DNA from: Oscillospiraceae bacterium
GTDB taxonomy: Bacteria; Bacillota_A; Clostridia; Oscillospirales; Oscillospiraceae
DNA: 6,761 nt
Assembly: GCA_031265965.1 (NCBI GenBank)
Contig: JAISBX010000100.1
Span: 1-6,761 of the forward strand
Reading direction: 5' to 3'
Both the position numbers and the translations under genes were made by a program. Below the pieces are notes generated by a model. It saw only the letters and a list, made by a program, of their open reading frames with translations. It ran no database searches and was not told the DNA's origin. Below, in pieces: positions 6,572 to 6,761 of the stretch. Positions within the stretch are counted from its first letter, which is position 1. Each line of letters starts with the position of its first letter.

Positions 6572-6761
6572 TCAATCCACAGTGAAAATGTTACCCCCCA
6601 AGGGAAGTGCTGTGGAATCGCCGTCCTGAGGGACGGCGCGCCCCGGCAGTTTGGAGAACACCTTGTCCGTGTCCTCCGGCTCCACGGCGAACCGGCTGTT
6701 GTACGCATAGACGTAGCGTTGCAGGAACTCGTTTGCGGCGTCTACTGTGGTTATGCCATTC
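6572..6761 (-). pseudogene. C-terminal fragment of an ISNCY (IS1202-group)-like transposase, probably degraded; runs off the right edge
   Basis: The minus strand from 6761 encodes 62 residues to a TGA at 6574-6572. Its first part, NGITTVDAANEFLQRYVYAY followed by NSRFAVEPEDTDKVFSKLP, resembles the region just after the DDE integrase core of ISNCY/IS1202-group transposases, where the pattern is G-I-[ST]-T-[IV]-x-x-A-N-x-F-L ... Y-N-x-[RK]-F-A-V-x-P. In intact members this is followed by a conserved segment of roughly D-L-D-x-I-L-C-x-[KR]-E-x-R-x-V. Here it is replaced by 23 unrelated residues and a stop, and neither alternative frame restores it. That suggests truncation or a rearrangement near the hairpin at 6619-6638. 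The family call is from pattern memory of a short region. The rest of the element lies outside the window, so decay is inferred. Confidence 0.55.
6619..6638. repeat. Perfect 8-bp stem, 4-nt loop inverted repeat
   Basis: CGCCGTCC (6619-6626) and GGACGGCG (6631-6638) flank TGAG, and the right arm overlaps the palindrome GGCGCGCC (6635-6642). It sits exactly where the transposase fragment stops matching its family. There is no T-run on either side, so it is not an ordinary intrinsic terminator. It may be a small dispersed repeat or hairpin left by a rearrangement. Confidence 0.5.

Noticed and set aside
6619..6638. Perfect hairpin as an intrinsic terminator for the operon or the transposase.
   Set aside because: No T-run follows on either strand. 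On the minus strand it lies inside the reading frame, and on the plus strand it is over 200 bp past the permease.
6487..6708. 73-codon minus-strand open frame overlapping the transposase fragment.
   Set aside because: It is in a different frame from the transposase-like sequence, with Arg/Thr/Ser-rich then Ile-rich random composition and no motif.

Overview
The window is about 6.8 kb of GC-rich bacterial DNA with AT-rich intergenic control regions. Strong AAGGAGG/GGAGG ribosome-binding sites, a TTG start, a near-consensus sigma-70/sigma-A-type promoter and free use of ATA isoleucine codons in GC-rich genes fit an anaerobic Bacillota (Clostridia-like) organism. Synergistota cannot be excluded from this sequence alone.

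Layout. At the left edge, on the minus strand, lie the first 39 codons of an AEC-family (malate/auxin-efflux-carrier type) permease. A 268-bp divergent intergenic region (118-385) follows. It holds a putative minus-strand promoter, GC-rich palindromes, and a very good plus-strand promoter (TTGACA, 17 bp, TATAAG with an extended -10) overlapped by AT-rich repeated dyads. From 386 to 6402 six genes run on the plus strand with small gaps or overlaps and probably form one operon: (1) a GldA/HcxA-like metal-dependent dehydrogenase, (2) a HisC-like PLP aminotransferase with a TTG start, (3) a CysK-type cysteine synthase, (4) an SsuB/TauB-type ABC ATPase overlapping cysK by GTGA, (5) an NMT1/SsuA-like substrate-binding lipoprotein, (6) an SsuC/TauC-type permease. 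Genes 4-6 form a complete nitrate/sulfonate/taurine-class importer. After 6402 come about 170 bp without a supported gene, then, on the minus strand from the right edge, the C-terminal end of an ISNCY (IS1202-group)-like transposase that appears to lose the family's normal tail.

How the genes may work together (inference). The importer brings in an unidentified small organic compound. The three enzymes handle amino or oxo acids: an aminotransferase, a dehydrogenase of a family that includes 2-oxoacid reductases, and cysteine synthase. The presence of cysK and a sulfonate-class importer suggests sulfur assimilation or amino-acid salvage. No desulfonating enzyme is in the window, so the substrate is unknown. 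The enzyme set, sharing one tightly arranged promoter/operator, is the most interesting part of the window. I do not recognise it as a named pathway.
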